A stretch of 64,000 nt of DNA, from contig NZ_JOEZ01000031.1 in NCBI RefSeq assembly GCF_000721175.1, positions 4,148 through 68,147 of the forward strand. Direction: 5' to 3'. How positions within the stretch are numbered: position 1 is the stretch's first letter; the number at the start of each line of letters is the position of its first letter. The translations under genes and the position numbers were made by a program. Under the pieces are notes generated by a model that ran no database searches, was not told the origin of the DNA, and saw nothing but the letters and a program-made list of their open reading frames with translations. This DNA is from Streptomyces anulatus. Its GTDB lineage: Bacteria; Actinomycetota; Actinomycetes; Streptomycetales; Streptomycetaceae. Shown piece after piece: positions 1 to 8,427 of this stretch.

Positions 1-178
1 CCAGGGAACGGGCGAACGGCAGCTGCGCCGCGTACGACAGGGTGGAGGGGCGACGGCGTGAGTCGGCCCGGCCGTCCGGGAGCAGCAGAACCACGCCGCT
101 GACCTCGTCCATTGCTCCGGCCGTCCGAACGGCCCGTCCCAGCCTGGCTTCAGGCAGGGGGAGTGCGCGCTGTCCCAT
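1..178 (-). CDS. N-terminal fragment of a probable alpha/beta hydrolase (runs off the window)
   Basis: An open frame on the minus strand starts at an ATG at 178 (or an in-frame ATG at 112) and runs off the left edge. It contains a hydrophobic strand followed by a loop (VVLLLPDGRADSRRR), as in the first beta strand of a Streptomyces alpha/beta hydrolase family found next to adenosine deaminase. No catalytic residues lie inside the window, so the assignment rests on this N-terminus and on gene order. It is divergent from add. Confidence 0.5.
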   Translation of the reverse strand, partial: MGQRALPLPEARLGRAVRTAGAMDEVSGVVLLLPDGRADSRRRPSTLSYAAQLPFARSL

Positions 179-253
179 GACAGAACAGTGTCAGAAGGAG
201 AGGTGTACTCCGCCCGACTTCGCGGTCACTGTTACGCATCGACACGAGGCGCT

Positions 254-265
254 CTACGCGCGTAG
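254..265. promoter_or_regulatory. Perfect 12-bp palindromic operator CTACGCGCGTAG upstream of add
   Basis: The palindrome CTACGCGCGTAG lies 16 bp before the add start codon. The same 12 bases recur before deoC and before the purine nucleoside phosphorylase gene, and I found it nowhere else in the window. A plausible -10 hexamer, TAGAGT (270-275), follows and is only 6 nt from the ATG, so a bound repressor would block the promoter. The regulator is not identifiable from the sequence. Confidence 0.75.
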
Positions 266-281
266 GCGCTAGAGTGCCAAG

Positions 282-1436
282 ATGACGAGCCAGACCCCGA
301 ATGTCCCTGATTCCGACCAGATCCGGCGCGCCCCCAAGGTGCTGCTCCACGACCACCTCGACGGCGGCCTGCGGCCGGGCACCATCGTCGAGCTGGCCCG
401 CGCGCAGGGTTACGACTCCCTCCCCGAGACCGAGGCCGACAAGCTCGGCATCTGGTTCCGCGAGGCCGCGGACTCCGGTTCGCTGGAGCGCTACCTGGAG
501 ACGTTCGCCCACACCTGCGCCGTCATGCAGACCCGTGACGCGCTGTTCCGGGTGGCCGCCGAGTGCGCCGAGGACCTCGCCGAGGACGGCGTCGTCTACG
601 CCGAGATCCGCTACGCCCCCGAGCAGCACCTGGAAGGCGGCCTGACCCTCGAAGAGGTCGTCGAGGCCGTCAACGAGGGCTTCCGCGAGGGTGAGCGCAT
701 CGCCCGCGCCAACGGCCGCCGCATCCGCGTGGGCGCCCTCCTCACCGCGATGCGGCACGCCGCCCGCGCACTGGAGATCGCCGAACTCGCCAACAGCTAC
801 CGCGACCAGGGCGTCGTCGGCTTCGACATCGCCGGCGCCGAGGCCGGGTTCCCGCCCACCCGCCACCTCGACGCGTTCGAGTACCTCAAGCGGGAGAACA
901 ACCACTTCACGATCCACGCGGGCGAGGCCTTCGGCCTGCCGTCGATCTGGCAGGCCCTCCAGTGGTGCGGCGCCGACCGGCTCGGCCACGGGGTGCGGAT
1001 CATCGACGACATCGAGGTCGCCGAGAACGGCTCGGTCTCCCTCGGCCGCCTCGCCTCCTATGTGCGCGACAAGCGCATCCCGCTGGAGATGTGCCCGACC
1101 TCCAACCTCCAGACCGGCGCGGCCACCTCGTACGCCGAGCACCCGATCGGGCTGCTGCGCAAGCTGCACTTCCGGGTCACCGTGAACACGGACAACCGGC
1201 TGATGAGCGGGACGAGCATGAGCGGGGAATTCGAGCGGCTGACCGAGGCCTTCGGATACACGCTCGACGACATGCAGTGGTTCACAGTCAATGCGATGAA
1301 ATCAGCATTCATTCCTTTCGACGAACGTCTCGCGATGATCAATGACGTCGTCAAGCCCGGATACGCGGAGCTGAAGTCGGAGTGGCTTTTCCGTCAGACC
1401 GCTGTGACCAGTGGCTCTACGGTCTCCGGAGGCTGA
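282..1436 (+). CDS. add: Adenosine deaminase
   Basis: Zinc-dependent hydrolase converting adenosine or deoxyadenosine to the inosine forms in cytoplasmic purine salvage. The 384-residue length is normal. The N-terminal metal ligands sit in HDHLDGG (about residues 23-29). HAGEAFG (mid-protein), the downstream HGVR region and the C-terminal TDNR segment supply the remaining metal and catalytic positions. The ATG at 282 has no Shine-Dalgarno sequence and is 6 nt after a -10-like hexamer, so the transcript may be leaderless. A palindromic operator (254-265) shared with deoC and the nucleoside phosphorylase gene suggests joint control of nucleoside salvage. A strong terminator follows. Confidence 0.95.
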   Translation: MTSQTPNVPDSDQIRRAPKVLLHDHLDGGLRPGTIVELARAQGYDSLPETEADKLGIWFREAADSGSLERYLETFAHTCAVMQTRDALFRVAAECAEDLAEDGVVYAEIRYAPEQHLEGGLTLEEVVEAVNEGFREGERIARANGRRIRVGALLTAMRHAARALEIAELANSYRDQGVVGFDIAGAEAGFPPTRHLDAFEYLKRENNHFTIHAGEAFGLPSIWQALQWCGADRLGHGVRIIDDIEVAENGSVSLGRLASYVRDKRIPLEMCPTSNLQTGAATSYAEHPIGLLRKLHFRVTVNTDNRLMSGTSMSGEFERLTEAFGYTLDDMQWFTVNAMKSAFIPFDERLAMINDVVKPGYAELKSEWLFRQTAVTSGSTVSGG

Positions 1437-1450
1437 GGGGCGGGACAGGA

Positions 1451-1483
1451 GAAAGGGCCGGGAGGTGAAATCCCGGCCCTTTC
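1451..1483 (+). terminator. Rho-independent terminator of add
   Basis: A perfect 13-bp inverted repeat (1451-1463 with 1471-1483) encloses a 7-nt loop and starts 14 bp after the add stop codon. The stem ends in AAAG/CTTT, so it may work in both directions, although no convergent gene is close. Confidence 0.9.
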
Positions 1484-1570
1484 TCGCGTGTCGGTATGTT
1501 TGCGGAGCGAGCTGAGGGGCGGCTAGCTTGCAGAGCCGCTCGCATCCCCTTCCCCAAGGATGAATTCTCC

Positions 1571-1873
1571 ATGAAGAACTCCGCTGCCAAGACTCTCGGT
1601 GTCGCCGCTCTCGGCGCCGCTTTCGCCGCTGCCGCCGCCGGCAGCGCCTCCGCCGCCCCCTCGCTGCCGCTGGACAGCGCGGCCGGGGCGCTCCCCGTCT
1701 CGACGATGGCGCTCGACACCGTCGCGCAGTCGGTCCAGAACGCGCCGGTCCAGGAGACCGTCGGCAAGGTCCTCGGCGGCGACGCCACCGACGCGGCCGC
1801 CCCGGTCACCGGCCTGCTCGGCGGACTGCCCACCCAGGGCCTCTCCGCCAACGGGATCCCGCTCGGCGGCTGA
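1571..1873 (+). CDS. Small secreted Ala/Gly-rich protein, function unknown
   Basis: A 100-residue protein with a Sec signal peptide: short basic N-terminus (MKNSAAK), hydrophobic Ala-rich core and an ASA-type cleavage site near residue 28. The mature part is low in charge and rich in Ala, Val, Leu and Gly with no recognised domain. The ATG at 1571 is chosen because AAGGA lies at 1556-1560 and the signal peptide begins there; an upstream in-frame start at 1496 would bury it. It resembles the secreted protein at 7923 in size and composition. Confidence 0.8.
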   Translation: MKNSAAKTLGVAALGAAFAAAAAGSASAAPSLPLDSAAGALPVSTMALDTVAQSVQNAPVQETVGKVLGGDATDAAAPVTGLLGGLPTQGLSANGIPLGG

Positions 1874-1984
1874 CCCGGCCCGCGCGCCGGGCCTCCGGCG
1901 GCACCCGCACGTGCCGGTGGGGCGCACACCCTGATCCAGGGTGTGCGCCCTACCGTGCGTTCTCGCTCCCCGTGTCGCGTCGCG

Positions 1985-2191
1985 TCACCAGGCCGTCGCG
2001 GAGGAGGCGGACTTCTCCGAGGGCAGCAGTGCCCACAGCGCCAGGTAGAGCAGGAACTGCGGGCCGGGCAGCAGGCAGGAGACGACGAAGATGACGCGCA
2101 TCGTGCTTGCGGAGATACCGAAGCGCCGGGCGAGGCCCGCGCACACTCCGCCGATCATGCGGCCTTCGCGGGGGCGGACAAGTGCGGCCAT
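1985..2191 (-). CDS. PspC-domain small membrane protein
   Basis: A 68-residue protein whose N-terminal half (REGRMIGGVCAGLARRFGI) is the PspC signature, followed by one strongly hydrophobic helix (FVVSCLLPGPQFLLYLALWALL). PspC domains are membrane-associated stress or envelope modules; single-domain forms are common in Streptomyces and their role is unclear. The ATG at 2191 follows GGAG with good spacing, which decides the start against a longer frame. Confidence 0.85.
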   Translation of the reverse strand: MAALVRPREGRMIGGVCAGLARRFGISASTMRVIFVVSCLLPGPQFLLYLALWALLPSEKSASSATAW

Positions 2192-2285
2192 GGTGGGCTC
2201 CTTCGCGAACCGTTGCGGGAGGAGCAGCCTGTCGTGCTCCCCGATGTATCCATGGTGCCGCCGCGAGGGGGTACAAAACATCGCT

Positions 2286-2852
2286 CTACGGTGCGAGACC
2301 GACCCCGGTAATCGTCGGGGTCGACCCCGCAGGGGCCTCGTCCCTGAGACGGGTCTCCTGGCGGAAGTACGGCAGGTCCCGTACCCCGGGCAGTCCCCGG
2401 CGACGCAGCCGCGCCCGGCAGACCGGGACGACCAGCAGATGGGCCAGCACCACCCCGGTGGTGTTCAGCAGCAGCGAATCGATGTCGACGACCTGACCGG
2501 GCACCCCGGTCTGGCCCAGCTCGATGGCCAGCGAGATCAGCGCCCCGGCGGCGACCGTACGCAGCAGCGAGACCCAGGGGGAGACGAAGATCCGGCCCCC
2601 GGCCATCGGCAGCAGCACCCCGAGCGGGGCCAGCAGGACCAGCGCCCCGCCGATCCGGCGGGCCGCCTCGGCCGGTCCCAGTGCGAGGTCCGCCCTGATC
2701 CCGGCGAGCGGCTCGAAATTCGCCGCCGTGATCCAGGGAACGTCCAGCGGGCGCAGCGTCAGCCACCCGACGAACAGCAGATGCGCGACAAGGAGAGTGA
2801 GGCCCGCCGCGCGGAAGTGGATGACGGTCTGGCCGTCCGAACTGTGACGCAC
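2286..2852 (-). CDS. VanZ-family membrane protein
   Basis: About 188 residues with four predicted hydrophobic segments. VanZ hallmarks are the LRPLDVPW stretch after helix 1, a polar turn before helix 3 and the VDIDSLLLNTTGVVLA motif near the last helix. VanZ-like proteins are integral membrane proteins of poorly defined function, one branch giving low-level teicoplanin resistance. The frame can start at TTG 2861 or GTG 2852; I prefer GTG, but neither has a strong ribosome site. The neighbouring afsQ operon runs the same way. Confidence 0.75.
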   Translation of the reverse strand: MRHSSDGQTVIHFRAAGLTLLVAHLLFVGWLTLRPLDVPWITAANFEPLAGIRADLALGPAEAARRIGGALVLLAPLGVLLPMAGGRIFVSPWVSLLRTVAAGALISLAIELGQTGVPGQVVDIDSLLLNTTGVVLAHLLVVPVCRARLRRRGLPGVRDLPYFRQETRLRDEAPAGSTPTITGVGLAP

Positions 2853-2983
2853 GTCGACCAAGACGCCACGACCGGCAGGATCGGTTCCGTGCCGTCGCCC
2901 TCCACCGCCCGGACAGCCCTCCCCGGGCGCCCTCGAATAGCGCGCGGGCCATGCGAGCCCGCTCGGGCCCCGCGTCAGCCCGG

Positions 2984-3110
2984 TGCACGGCGTGGCTTGA
3001 CCCGCGTCAGTCCAGCCGCCCGGCGTACGGCGTACGGCGTGGCCTGACCCGCGTCAGCCCGGCCGCCCGGCGCACGGCGTGGCCTGACCCGCGTCAGTCC
3101 AGCCGGACCG
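2984..3110. repeat. Imperfect tandem repeat (three copies) overlapping the 3' end of a lipoprotein gene
   Basis: Three copies of a 38-47 bp unit containing GGCGTGGCCTGACCCGCGTC are arrayed from about 2984 to 3110; the middle copy carries an extra GTACGGC duplication. The copy at 3072-3109 contains the stop codon and last codons of the lipoprotein gene, so the array looks like successive duplication of that gene's 3' end into the spacer. A weaker fourth half-copy starts near 2965. Confidence 0.8.
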
Positions 3111-3732
3111 CGTCCGGCGTGGCCAGATCTCCCGGCCGGGACTTCGTCTGCGAGGTGCACAGATAGCCGCGCGGCGGGTAGTCCCCGGGCCCGCCCAGGA
3201 ACACCGAACCGTCCCGGACCAGCGTCTCGCTCTCCGCGTACGTGCACACCAGCTGGGCCAGCGCCTCCGCCGACAGGTCCTCCGGCTGAATGCTCAGGCG
3301 CAGGGTGCCCGCCGGGTCGCCGCCCCGGGCCGGATCCACCCGCAGCCCCGCCGGAACCGCGGTGGTGAACCCGGCCCGCCGCTCGCCCGCGGGCGGCGCC
3401 TGCTGGACCTCCTCCAGCAGCGCGCGGGCGACCGCCACCCGGTCGGTGCCGACCGCCTCCGCCGTCACCGGACGGTCCACGGTGACCAGCTGCGAGGCGC
3501 ACACCAGATACACCTCGGCGCTCACACTGTCCGGCGACCGGGTGGTGACGTCCGACGAGGACAGCCGGCACGGCACCCGGGAGGGCGCGGCCCCCGCGTC
3601 GACCGGCACCGATGTCGTACGGATCCCGCACCCGGAGACCAGCGCCGCAGCCGCCAGCAGGACGGCCAGCGAGACGGCCGTGCGCCGCCGCAGCGGGCTC
3701 CGCCTCCGGAACGTGGCATCACCCCGCTTCAC
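3094..3732 (-). CDS. AfsQ-linked lipoprotein
   Basis: A 212-residue lipoprotein: basic N-terminus, hydrophobic segment and lipobox LVSGC with Cys35 as the lipidation site. The mature part resembles the GerMN-type fold seen in actinobacterial lipoproteins next to sensor kinases (for example LpqB beside MtrB), but no catalytic residues are visible. Its GTG start overlaps the afsQ2 stop codon in a GTGA quartet, so it is translationally coupled as third gene of the afsQ operon. A role in signal sensing for AfsQ2 is inferred from context only. Confidence 0.85.
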   Translation of the reverse strand: MKRGDATFRRRSPLRRRTAVSLAVLLAAAALVSGCGIRTTSVPVDAGAAPSRVPCRLSSSDVTTRSPDSVSAEVYLVCASQLVTVDRPVTAEAVGTDRVAVARALLEEVQQAPPAGERRAGFTTAVPAGLRVDPARGGDPAGTLRLSIQPEDLSAEALAQLVCTYAESETLVRDGSVFLGGPGDYPPRGYLCTSQTKSRPGDLATPDAVRLD

Positions 3733-5258
3733 GTCGCCCCGTCCTCGTCCGGCGCCTGCGCGCCCGCCTCGTCGTGGTGCGCGAGCTTCTCGGCGTCGCG
3801 CGGCAGCCGCAGTTCGAAGACGGCACCGCCGTCCGGGGAGTTCGCCGCCGTGATGTCACCGCCGTGGATGTGCGCGTTCTCCATGGCGATGGAGAGGCCG
3901 AGCCCGCTGCCCTCCGACCGAGGTCTGGAGGCGCTCGCCTTGTAGAACCGGTCGAAGACGTGCGGCAGCACGTCCTCGGGGATGCCCGGACCGTGGTCCC
4001 GTACCTCGATGACCAGCTCCTCGCCCTCGGTCCGCACCCGGACGCCCACCGGCGAACCCCCGTGCTTGAGGGCGTTGCCGATGAGATTGGCCAGGATCAC
4101 GTCCAGCCGGCGCGGATCGAGCCGGACCATCATGCCGCGCTCCGCGTCCAGGTCCACCGCGTCCAGCCAGGCCCGCGCGTCGATGCACGCGGTCACCTGG
4201 TCGGCGACGTCGACCGTGTCCAGCACCAGTCGGGCCGTGCCCGCGTCGAAGCGGGTCACCTCCATCAGGTTCTCCACCAGGTCGTTCAGCCGCCGGGTCT
4301 CGCTGACCACCAGATGCACGGCGGGCGCGATCATCGGGTCGAGGGTGTCCGCCTCGTCCTCCAGCACCTCCGCCACCGCGGTGATCGCGGTCAGCGGGGT
4401 GCGCAGCTCGTGCGACATGTCGGCGACGAACCGGCGGCTCGCCTCCTCCCGCGCGCTCATGTCCGCGACCTTCTTCTCCAGCGAGCTCGCCGTCCTGTTG
4501 AACGTACGGGAGAGATCGGCGAGTTCGTCCGTGCCGGAGACCACGAGCCGGGTGTCGAGCTTGCCCTCGCCGAGCTTGCGGGCCGCGTCGCCGAGCCGCT
4601 GCACCGGGCGCAGCACCGTCGTCGCGGCGGCCTGCGCGAGCAGCGCCGAGCCGACCAGCGCGAGGGCGGTGGCGATCCCCAGCGACCAGGCGAGCGAGTT
4701 GAGGTCCTGCCGCTCCTGGTCGAGGGACTTGAGCATGTACCCGGTCGGCCCGCCGCCGATGATCCGCGTGCCAGCGACCAGATACGGCGTGCCCGCGATG
4801 CTCGTCCGCTGCCAGAACAGGTGGTACTCGTGCTCGTTGCTCGACGTCAGCGGCTGCTTGCGGGCCACCTGCTCCTGCAGCGAGTCCGGCACATCGGCCC
4901 GGGTGAAGGTGTCCAGGTCGGAGTAGCCCACGATCGGCTTGCCGCGCTCCCGTTCGGCCTCCAGGAGCACGCTGTACCCCGGGCCGCTGGACGCCATCTC
5001 CCCGGCGGCCCGCTGGAGGTCGTCCTTGGTGGGACGCGCCGCAAGACCCGCAGCGGTGTCCTGCATCTGCCGCCGGAAGTCGTCGAGCGCGGTGTCCTGG
5101 GTACGGGTCAGCACGGCCTCGCGGTTGAGCCAGTACGCGATCCCCGACGCGGACACCGCTGCCGTCAGCGCCACCAGCGCGAACACCACGACGAGCCGCA
5201 GCCGCAGACTGGTCCAGCGCAGACCGGCGCGCAGGGACCGCTTGGCGGTTTCGGTCAC
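3729..5258 (-). CDS. afsQ2: Sensor histidine kinase AfsQ2
   Basis: A 509-residue membrane kinase paired with AfsQ1. In order: a first transmembrane helix (about residues 15-40), an extracytoplasmic domain, a second helix (about 180-205), HAMP, HisKA with phospho-accepting His in DMSHELRTPLTAI, and an ATPase domain with the N box (NLIGNALKHG), G1 (DHGPGIP), F box (DRFYKAS) and G2 (GSGLGLSI). The GTG at 5258 is chosen because it overlaps the afsQ1 stop in GTGA, giving the coupled three-gene operon known from Streptomyces. In S. coelicolor the pair responds to nitrogen and glutamate conditions and affects antibiotic production. Confidence 0.93.
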   Translation of the reverse strand: MTETAKRSLRAGLRWTSLRLRLVVVFALVALTAAVSASGIAYWLNREAVLTRTQDTALDDFRRQMQDTAAGLAARPTKDDLQRAAGEMASSGPGYSVLLEAERERGKPIVGYSDLDTFTRADVPDSLQEQVARKQPLTSSNEHEYHLFWQRTSIAGTPYLVAGTRIIGGGPTGYMLKSLDQERQDLNSLAWSLGIATALALVGSALLAQAAATTVLRPVQRLGDAARKLGEGKLDTRLVVSGTDELADLSRTFNRTASSLEKKVADMSAREEASRRFVADMSHELRTPLTAITAVAEVLEDEADTLDPMIAPAVHLVVSETRRLNDLVENLMEVTRFDAGTARLVLDTVDVADQVTACIDARAWLDAVDLDAERGMMVRLDPRRLDVILANLIGNALKHGGSPVGVRVRTEGEELVIEVRDHGPGIPEDVLPHVFDRFYKASASRPRSEGSGLGLSIAMENAHIHGGDITAANSPDGGAVFELRLPRDAEKLAHHDEAGAQAPDEDGAT

Positions 5259-5932
5259 TGAGGTGAGTCCAGCCGGTATCCCACGCCCCGCACCGTACGG
5301 ATCAGGGTCGGCGAGGACGGCACGTCCTCCACCTTCGCCCGCAGCCGCTGCACACAGGCGTCCACCAGACGGGAGTCGCCCAGGTAGTCGTGCTCCCACA
5401 CCAGGCGCAGCAACTGCTGCCGGGACAGGGCCTGGCCGGGCCGGCGGCTCAGCTCCAGCAGGAGCCGCAGCTCGGTCGGCGTGAGCTGCAGATCCTCACC
5501 GCCCTTGGTGACGGTCATGGCGGAGCGGTCGATCACCACGTTGCCGAAGGTCGCCGAGTCGGTCGACTCGCGCTCCCCGCGGCGCAGCACCGCCCGGATC
5601 CGGGCGTCCAGCACCCGGCCCTGGACAGGCTTCACCACATAGTCGTCCGCGCCGGACTCCAGTCCCACCACGACGTCGATGTCGTCGCTGCGCGCGGTCA
5701 GCAGAATGATCGGCAGCTGGTCGGTGCGGCGGATCCGCCGGCACACCTCGAAACCGTCGATCCCCGGCAGCATCACATCCAGCACGACCAGGTCGGGCCG
5801 CTGCTCGCGCAGCAGCTCCAGGCCGTCCTCTCCCGTCGCCGCGGTGGCCACACGGTGGCCCTGGCGTGACAACGAGAGTTCGAGGGCCGTGCGGATGGCG
5901 TCGTCGTCCTCGATCAGCAACAGGAAAGGCAC
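5255..5932 (-). CDS. afsQ1: OmpR-family response regulator AfsQ1
   Basis: A 225-residue regulator: receiver domain with acidic pocket IEDDD, phospho-accepting Asp in VLDVMLPGIDG, switch Thr in LLTAR and Lys in VVKPV, then a winged-helix domain (about residues 130-223) with RTVRGVGYRL. GTG at 5932 gives the length I recall for S. coelicolor AfsQ1; an in-frame ATG at 5941 would add three residues, and neither start has a strong ribosome site. It is first gene of the afsQ1-afsQ2-lipoprotein operon, divergent from sigQ, with a matching AfsQ1 box in the shared promoter region. Confidence 0.93.
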   Translation of the reverse strand: MPFLLLIEDDDAIRTALELSLSRQGHRVATAATGEDGLELLREQRPDLVVLDVMLPGIDGFEVCRRIRRTDQLPIILLTARSDDIDVVVGLESGADDYVVKPVQGRVLDARIRAVLRRGERESTDSATFGNVVIDRSAMTVTKGGEDLQLTPTELRLLLELSRRPGQALSRQQLLRLVWEHDYLGDSRLVDACVQRLRAKVEDVPSSPTLIRTVRGVGYRLDSPQ

Positions 5933-6014
5933 GAACGTCATTCTGGCCCATGGTGGCGCTTCAGTTCGACCTGTGGCCCGTTCCGATTGTCGGGACACGG
6001 CCGCAACTGCCCTT

Positions 6015-6030
6015 GTGACAGGCCTGTGAC
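6015..6030. promoter_or_regulatory. Putative AfsQ1-binding site (GTnAC-n6-GTnAC)
   Basis: GTGAC (6015-6019), six bases (AGGCCT), GTGAC (6026-6030) is an exact match to the direct-repeat consensus reported for S. coelicolor AfsQ1. It sits in the 180-bp divergent region between afsQ1 and sigQ, about 85 bp before sigQ. Occupation by phosphorylated AfsQ1 is inferred. Confidence 0.75.
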
Positions 6031-6114
6031 AGTCGGGGGACAGCGCCATGAAACTGCCCCGGCAAGCTCTTCGACAGCAGGGAACGAACGGACTTCACCG
6101 ATAGGGGGCGCGAG

Positions 6115-6921
6115 ATGAACGCACTGCACAGCACCAGCTCAAGCGCAGTTGTCACGCGTCTCCACGACGTCGGCCGGAGCACGGAGAAGTCCGGTGCCAC
6201 GGGGGGCACCTCCCTGCTCGAGCGCGGCCGAGAGCTCGGGGGAGTACGGGGGCGTGTTCGAGGCGCCGGGCGTCAGCACCAGACGGCCGCGGAGCAGGTG
6301 CGCATGCCGTACATGGCGGTGGTCGACGCACCCAAGGGGGCGGCGAGCGCGTACGGGGAGGCCACGGGGGATCGCGGAGCCCGGACGGAGAACGCGGACG
6401 CCGAAGCGGCGTTCACGGCCTACGTCCAGGAGCGACGGGCCTCCCTGTACGCGACCGCCTACCACCTGACCGGCGACCGGTTCGAGGCCGAGGACCTGCT
6501 GCAGAGCGCCCTCTTCTCGACCTACCGGGCGTGGGACCGGATCAGCGACAAGGCGGCGGTCGGCGGCTATCTGCGCCGCACCATGACCAACCTGCACATC
6601 AGCGCCTGGCGCAGGCGCAAGCTCAACGAATACCCGACCGAGGAGCTGCCGGAGACGGTGGGCGACACGGACGCGATGCGCGGCACGGAGCTGCGGGCGG
6701 TGCTGTGGCAGGCACTCGCCCGGCTGCCCGAACTGCAGCGCACGATGCTGGTCCTGCGGTACTACGAGGGCCGCACCGACCCGGAGATCGCGTCGATCCT
6801 CGACATCAGTGTCGGCACGGTGAAGTCCAGCATCTGGCGCTCCCTGCGCCGGCTGCGCGAGGACGAGGTCCTCAGCTTCGGACGTGACGAGCAGGAGTCC
6901 TTCGGCGAGCTGGTGGCCTGA
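6115..6921 (+). CDS. sigQ: RNA polymerase sigma factor SigQ (SigE/ECF-like)
   Basis: A 268-residue sigma factor with an N-terminal extension of about 95 residues before region 2 (AFTAYVQERRASLYATAYHL, then the EDLLQS helix) and region 4 (LPELQRTMLVLRYYEGRTD, with the helix-turn-helix around SVGTVKSSIWRSL). Its position divergent from afsQ1 is diagnostic of sigQ, reported in S. coelicolor as an AfsQ1 target and an antagonist of AfsQ1-dependent antibiotic activation. The ATG at 6115 follows GGGGGCGCGAG; an internal ATG at 6304 would remove the poorly conserved N-terminus. Confidence 0.88.
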   Translation: MNALHSTSSSAVVTRLHDVGRSTEKSGATGGTSLLERGRELGGVRGRVRGAGRQHQTAAEQVRMPYMAVVDAPKGAASAYGEATGDRGARTENADAEAAFTAYVQERRASLYATAYHLTGDRFEAEDLLQSALFSTYRAWDRISDKAAVGGYLRRTMTNLHISAWRRRKLNEYPTEELPETVGDTDAMRGTELRAVLWQALARLPELQRTMLVLRYYEGRTDPEIASILDISVGTVKSSIWRSLRRLREDEVLSFGRDEQESFGELVA

Positions 6922-6933
6922 GGCTGGGCCCTT

Positions 6934-7081
6934 CGCTTCGGGGGAGGCGGGGGCCACGGGGGAAAGTGCGGGGGAGCAACGGGGGAGCAGTGAGAACGGG
7001 GACCGAGGGGACCCGGGGGAATCACGGGGGAACACGGGGAACGGCCCACCGCTTCGGGGGAGGCGCGGGCCACGGGGGAAA
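6934..7081. repeat. G-rich spacer with a 32-bp direct repeat
   Basis: The spacer after sigQ is extremely G-rich on the plus strand. A 32-bp block at 6934-6965 recurs at 7050-7081 with one mismatch, and shorter GGGGGA-type runs lie between. No gene is seen here. The runs of four to five G could form G-quadruplexes in the sigQ 3' transcript. Confidence 0.75.
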
Positions 7082-7083
7082 CA

Positions 7084-7125
7084 CAGCGGGGCCGTACGGG
7101 CCGGGGGTCCTGTACGGCCCCGCTG
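7084..7125. terminator. Intrinsic terminator between sigQ and the kinase gene
   Basis: A perfect 14-bp inverted repeat (7084-7097 with 7112-7125) encloses a 14-nt loop. It lies between two convergent genes and so can serve both. Confidence 0.85.
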
Positions 7126-7152
7126 GGCGTTTCGAGAAAGCCGGCCGCCCGG

Positions 7153-7794
7153 CTACACCGTCCGCCCCGCCGGCGCTCCACGCCGGCACCGCCCCGCCGC
7201 CGCGGCGGCGAACCGGCCCAGTGCCTCCTCCTTGCCGCAGGGATACGCCCCCAGGGCCGTCTGACGGGCCACGATGCGCCGCTCGGCCCGCATCAGCCGC
7301 CAGCCGCGCCGCAGCAGGAACGGGACCGACTTGCGGCCCTCGCGCAGATCCCGCACCAGTCGGCGCCGGAACGTCGTGGACGGGCGGCCGCGCAGGCACA
7401 GCGCGTCCGCCAGCAGCCCCAGCTCCTGGCAGCGCTCCACGATGTCCGCCGCGAAGATGCCCTCCGCCACGAACAGCGGTGACCGCTCGATGTGGAAGGT
7501 CTCGTGGCCCGTGCGGGAGCTGGTGGCGATGTCGTACACCGGAACGTCCGTACGGCCGCACCGGCACAGCTCCGCGATGGCGGCCACCGCCGCGTCCGCG
7601 TCCCAGGACCCGGCGGAGTCCCAGTCGATGTCCGTGGAGCCGGGGACGCGCGGCAGCGTCGGGTCCCCCGCCTCCTTGTAGAAGTCGTCCAGACGCAGCA
7701 CCGGAAGACCGGTGCGGGCGGCCAGGACGGACTTGCCGGAGCCGGAGGGGCCCGCGAGGAGGACGACGCGGGTCGGGATCGGTTGGGAACTCAC
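7153..7794 (-). CDS. P-loop nucleoside (uridine) kinase-like protein
   Basis: About 213 residues. The P-loop GPSGSGKS lies close to the N-terminus, followed by LRLDDFYKE (the acidic DxxY position of uridine kinases), a DIDWDSAGSWD segment and EGIFAADIVE, as in the uridine kinase/phosphoribulokinase superfamily. The likely role is pyrimidine nucleoside phosphorylation, which fits the nucleoside-salvage neighbourhood. GTG at 7794 starts just before the P-loop strand; ATG 7860 or GTG 7863 would add about 22 poorly protein-like residues. Confidence 0.78.
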   Translation of the reverse strand: MSSQPIPTRVVLLAGPSGSGKSVLAARTGLPVLRLDDFYKEAGDPTLPRVPGSTDIDWDSAGSWDADAAVAAIAELCRCGRTDVPVYDIATSSRTGHETFHIERSPLFVAEGIFAADIVERCQELGLLADALCLRGRPSTTFRRRLVRDLREGRKSVPFLLRRGWRLMRAERRIVARQTALGAYPCGKEEALGRFAAAAAGRCRRGAPAGRTV

Positions 7795-7922
7795 AGAACA
7801 GAAGTGTGAGGCATTGACCCGCGCAGGCGACCCCCCGGGCCTCCTGTTGGTATCCAGCATCACACCTCAACTACTCTGCGCGCACAGACGATTACCCGAC
7901 CAGGCTTGATCAGGTGGAAAAC

Positions 7923-8342
7923 ATGGCACTTCATGCACGTAAGCCCGAACGTCGCGTCCTGCTGCGCGCCGGTCTGACCGTCACCGCGCTGGGGGCCGCC
8001 CTGGGAGCCGGTGCGGGCTCCGCGGGGGCAGTGCAGCTGCCCCCGGTCGCGGAGATCCCGGACCAGGGCACCTCGGCCCTCCAGGCGGTCACCGAGACGG
8101 CCGGTCCCGCGGTGACCAGCGCGCTCGGGACCTCGCTGGCCGGCAGCATCGCCCCGGTCACCGACCTTCAGCTGGACCCGCTGGCCAACACCGGGGTGGA
8201 TCCGCTGGACAACGCCGTGGGAACCCAGATCGCCGACTTCAAGCCGCTGACCACGGCCGTCGTCACCGATCCGATCACCAGCGGCGGCGCGCTGAGCGAT
8301 CTGCCCGTGGTGGGTTCGGTGACCAAGCTCGTCACCGGCTGA
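7923..8342 (+). CDS. Secreted protein, function unknown
   Basis: A 139-residue protein: basic N-terminus with Arg pairs (RKPERRVLLR), hydrophobic Ala/Leu core and an AGA-type cleavage site near residue 35. The mature part is Leu/Ala/Val/Asp rich, without cysteines or recognised motifs. The ATG at 7923 follows AGGTGG (7911-7916). It has the same general make-up as the protein at 1571, but the two are too diverged to call paralogues by eye. A strong terminator follows. Confidence 0.78.
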   Translation: MALHARKPERRVLLRAGLTVTALGAALGAGAGSAGAVQLPPVAEIPDQGTSALQAVTETAGPAVTSALGTSLAGSIAPVTDLQLDPLANTGVDPLDNAVGTQIADFKPLTTAVVTDPITSGGALSDLPVVGSVTKLVTG

Positions 8343-8364
8343 CGCGCGCGGGACGCGGACACGG

Positions 8365-8404
8365 CGAACGGGGCCGCCCCGGGGTGGGAGGGCGGCCCCG
8401 TTCG
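8365..8404. terminator. Strong convergent terminator
   Basis: A perfect 15-bp GC-rich inverted repeat (8365-8379 with 8390-8404) and 10-nt loop, 22 bp after the secreted-protein gene and 23 bp from the end of the convergent aldehyde dehydrogenase gene. It can terminate both. Confidence 0.9.
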
Positions 8405-8427
8405 GGTACCTGCGGTGCGGTCCGTCC

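Noticed and set aside
150..1169. A 339-residue minus-strand frame across add
   Set aside because: It is antisense to a well-supported enzyme and its sequence is low-complexity Gly/Val/Leu/Arg, as expected for a third-position GC shadow.
1943..2311. Plus-strand frames opposite the PspC and VanZ genes
   Set aside because: They are shadows of the minus-strand genes, which have hydrophobic helices and family motifs.
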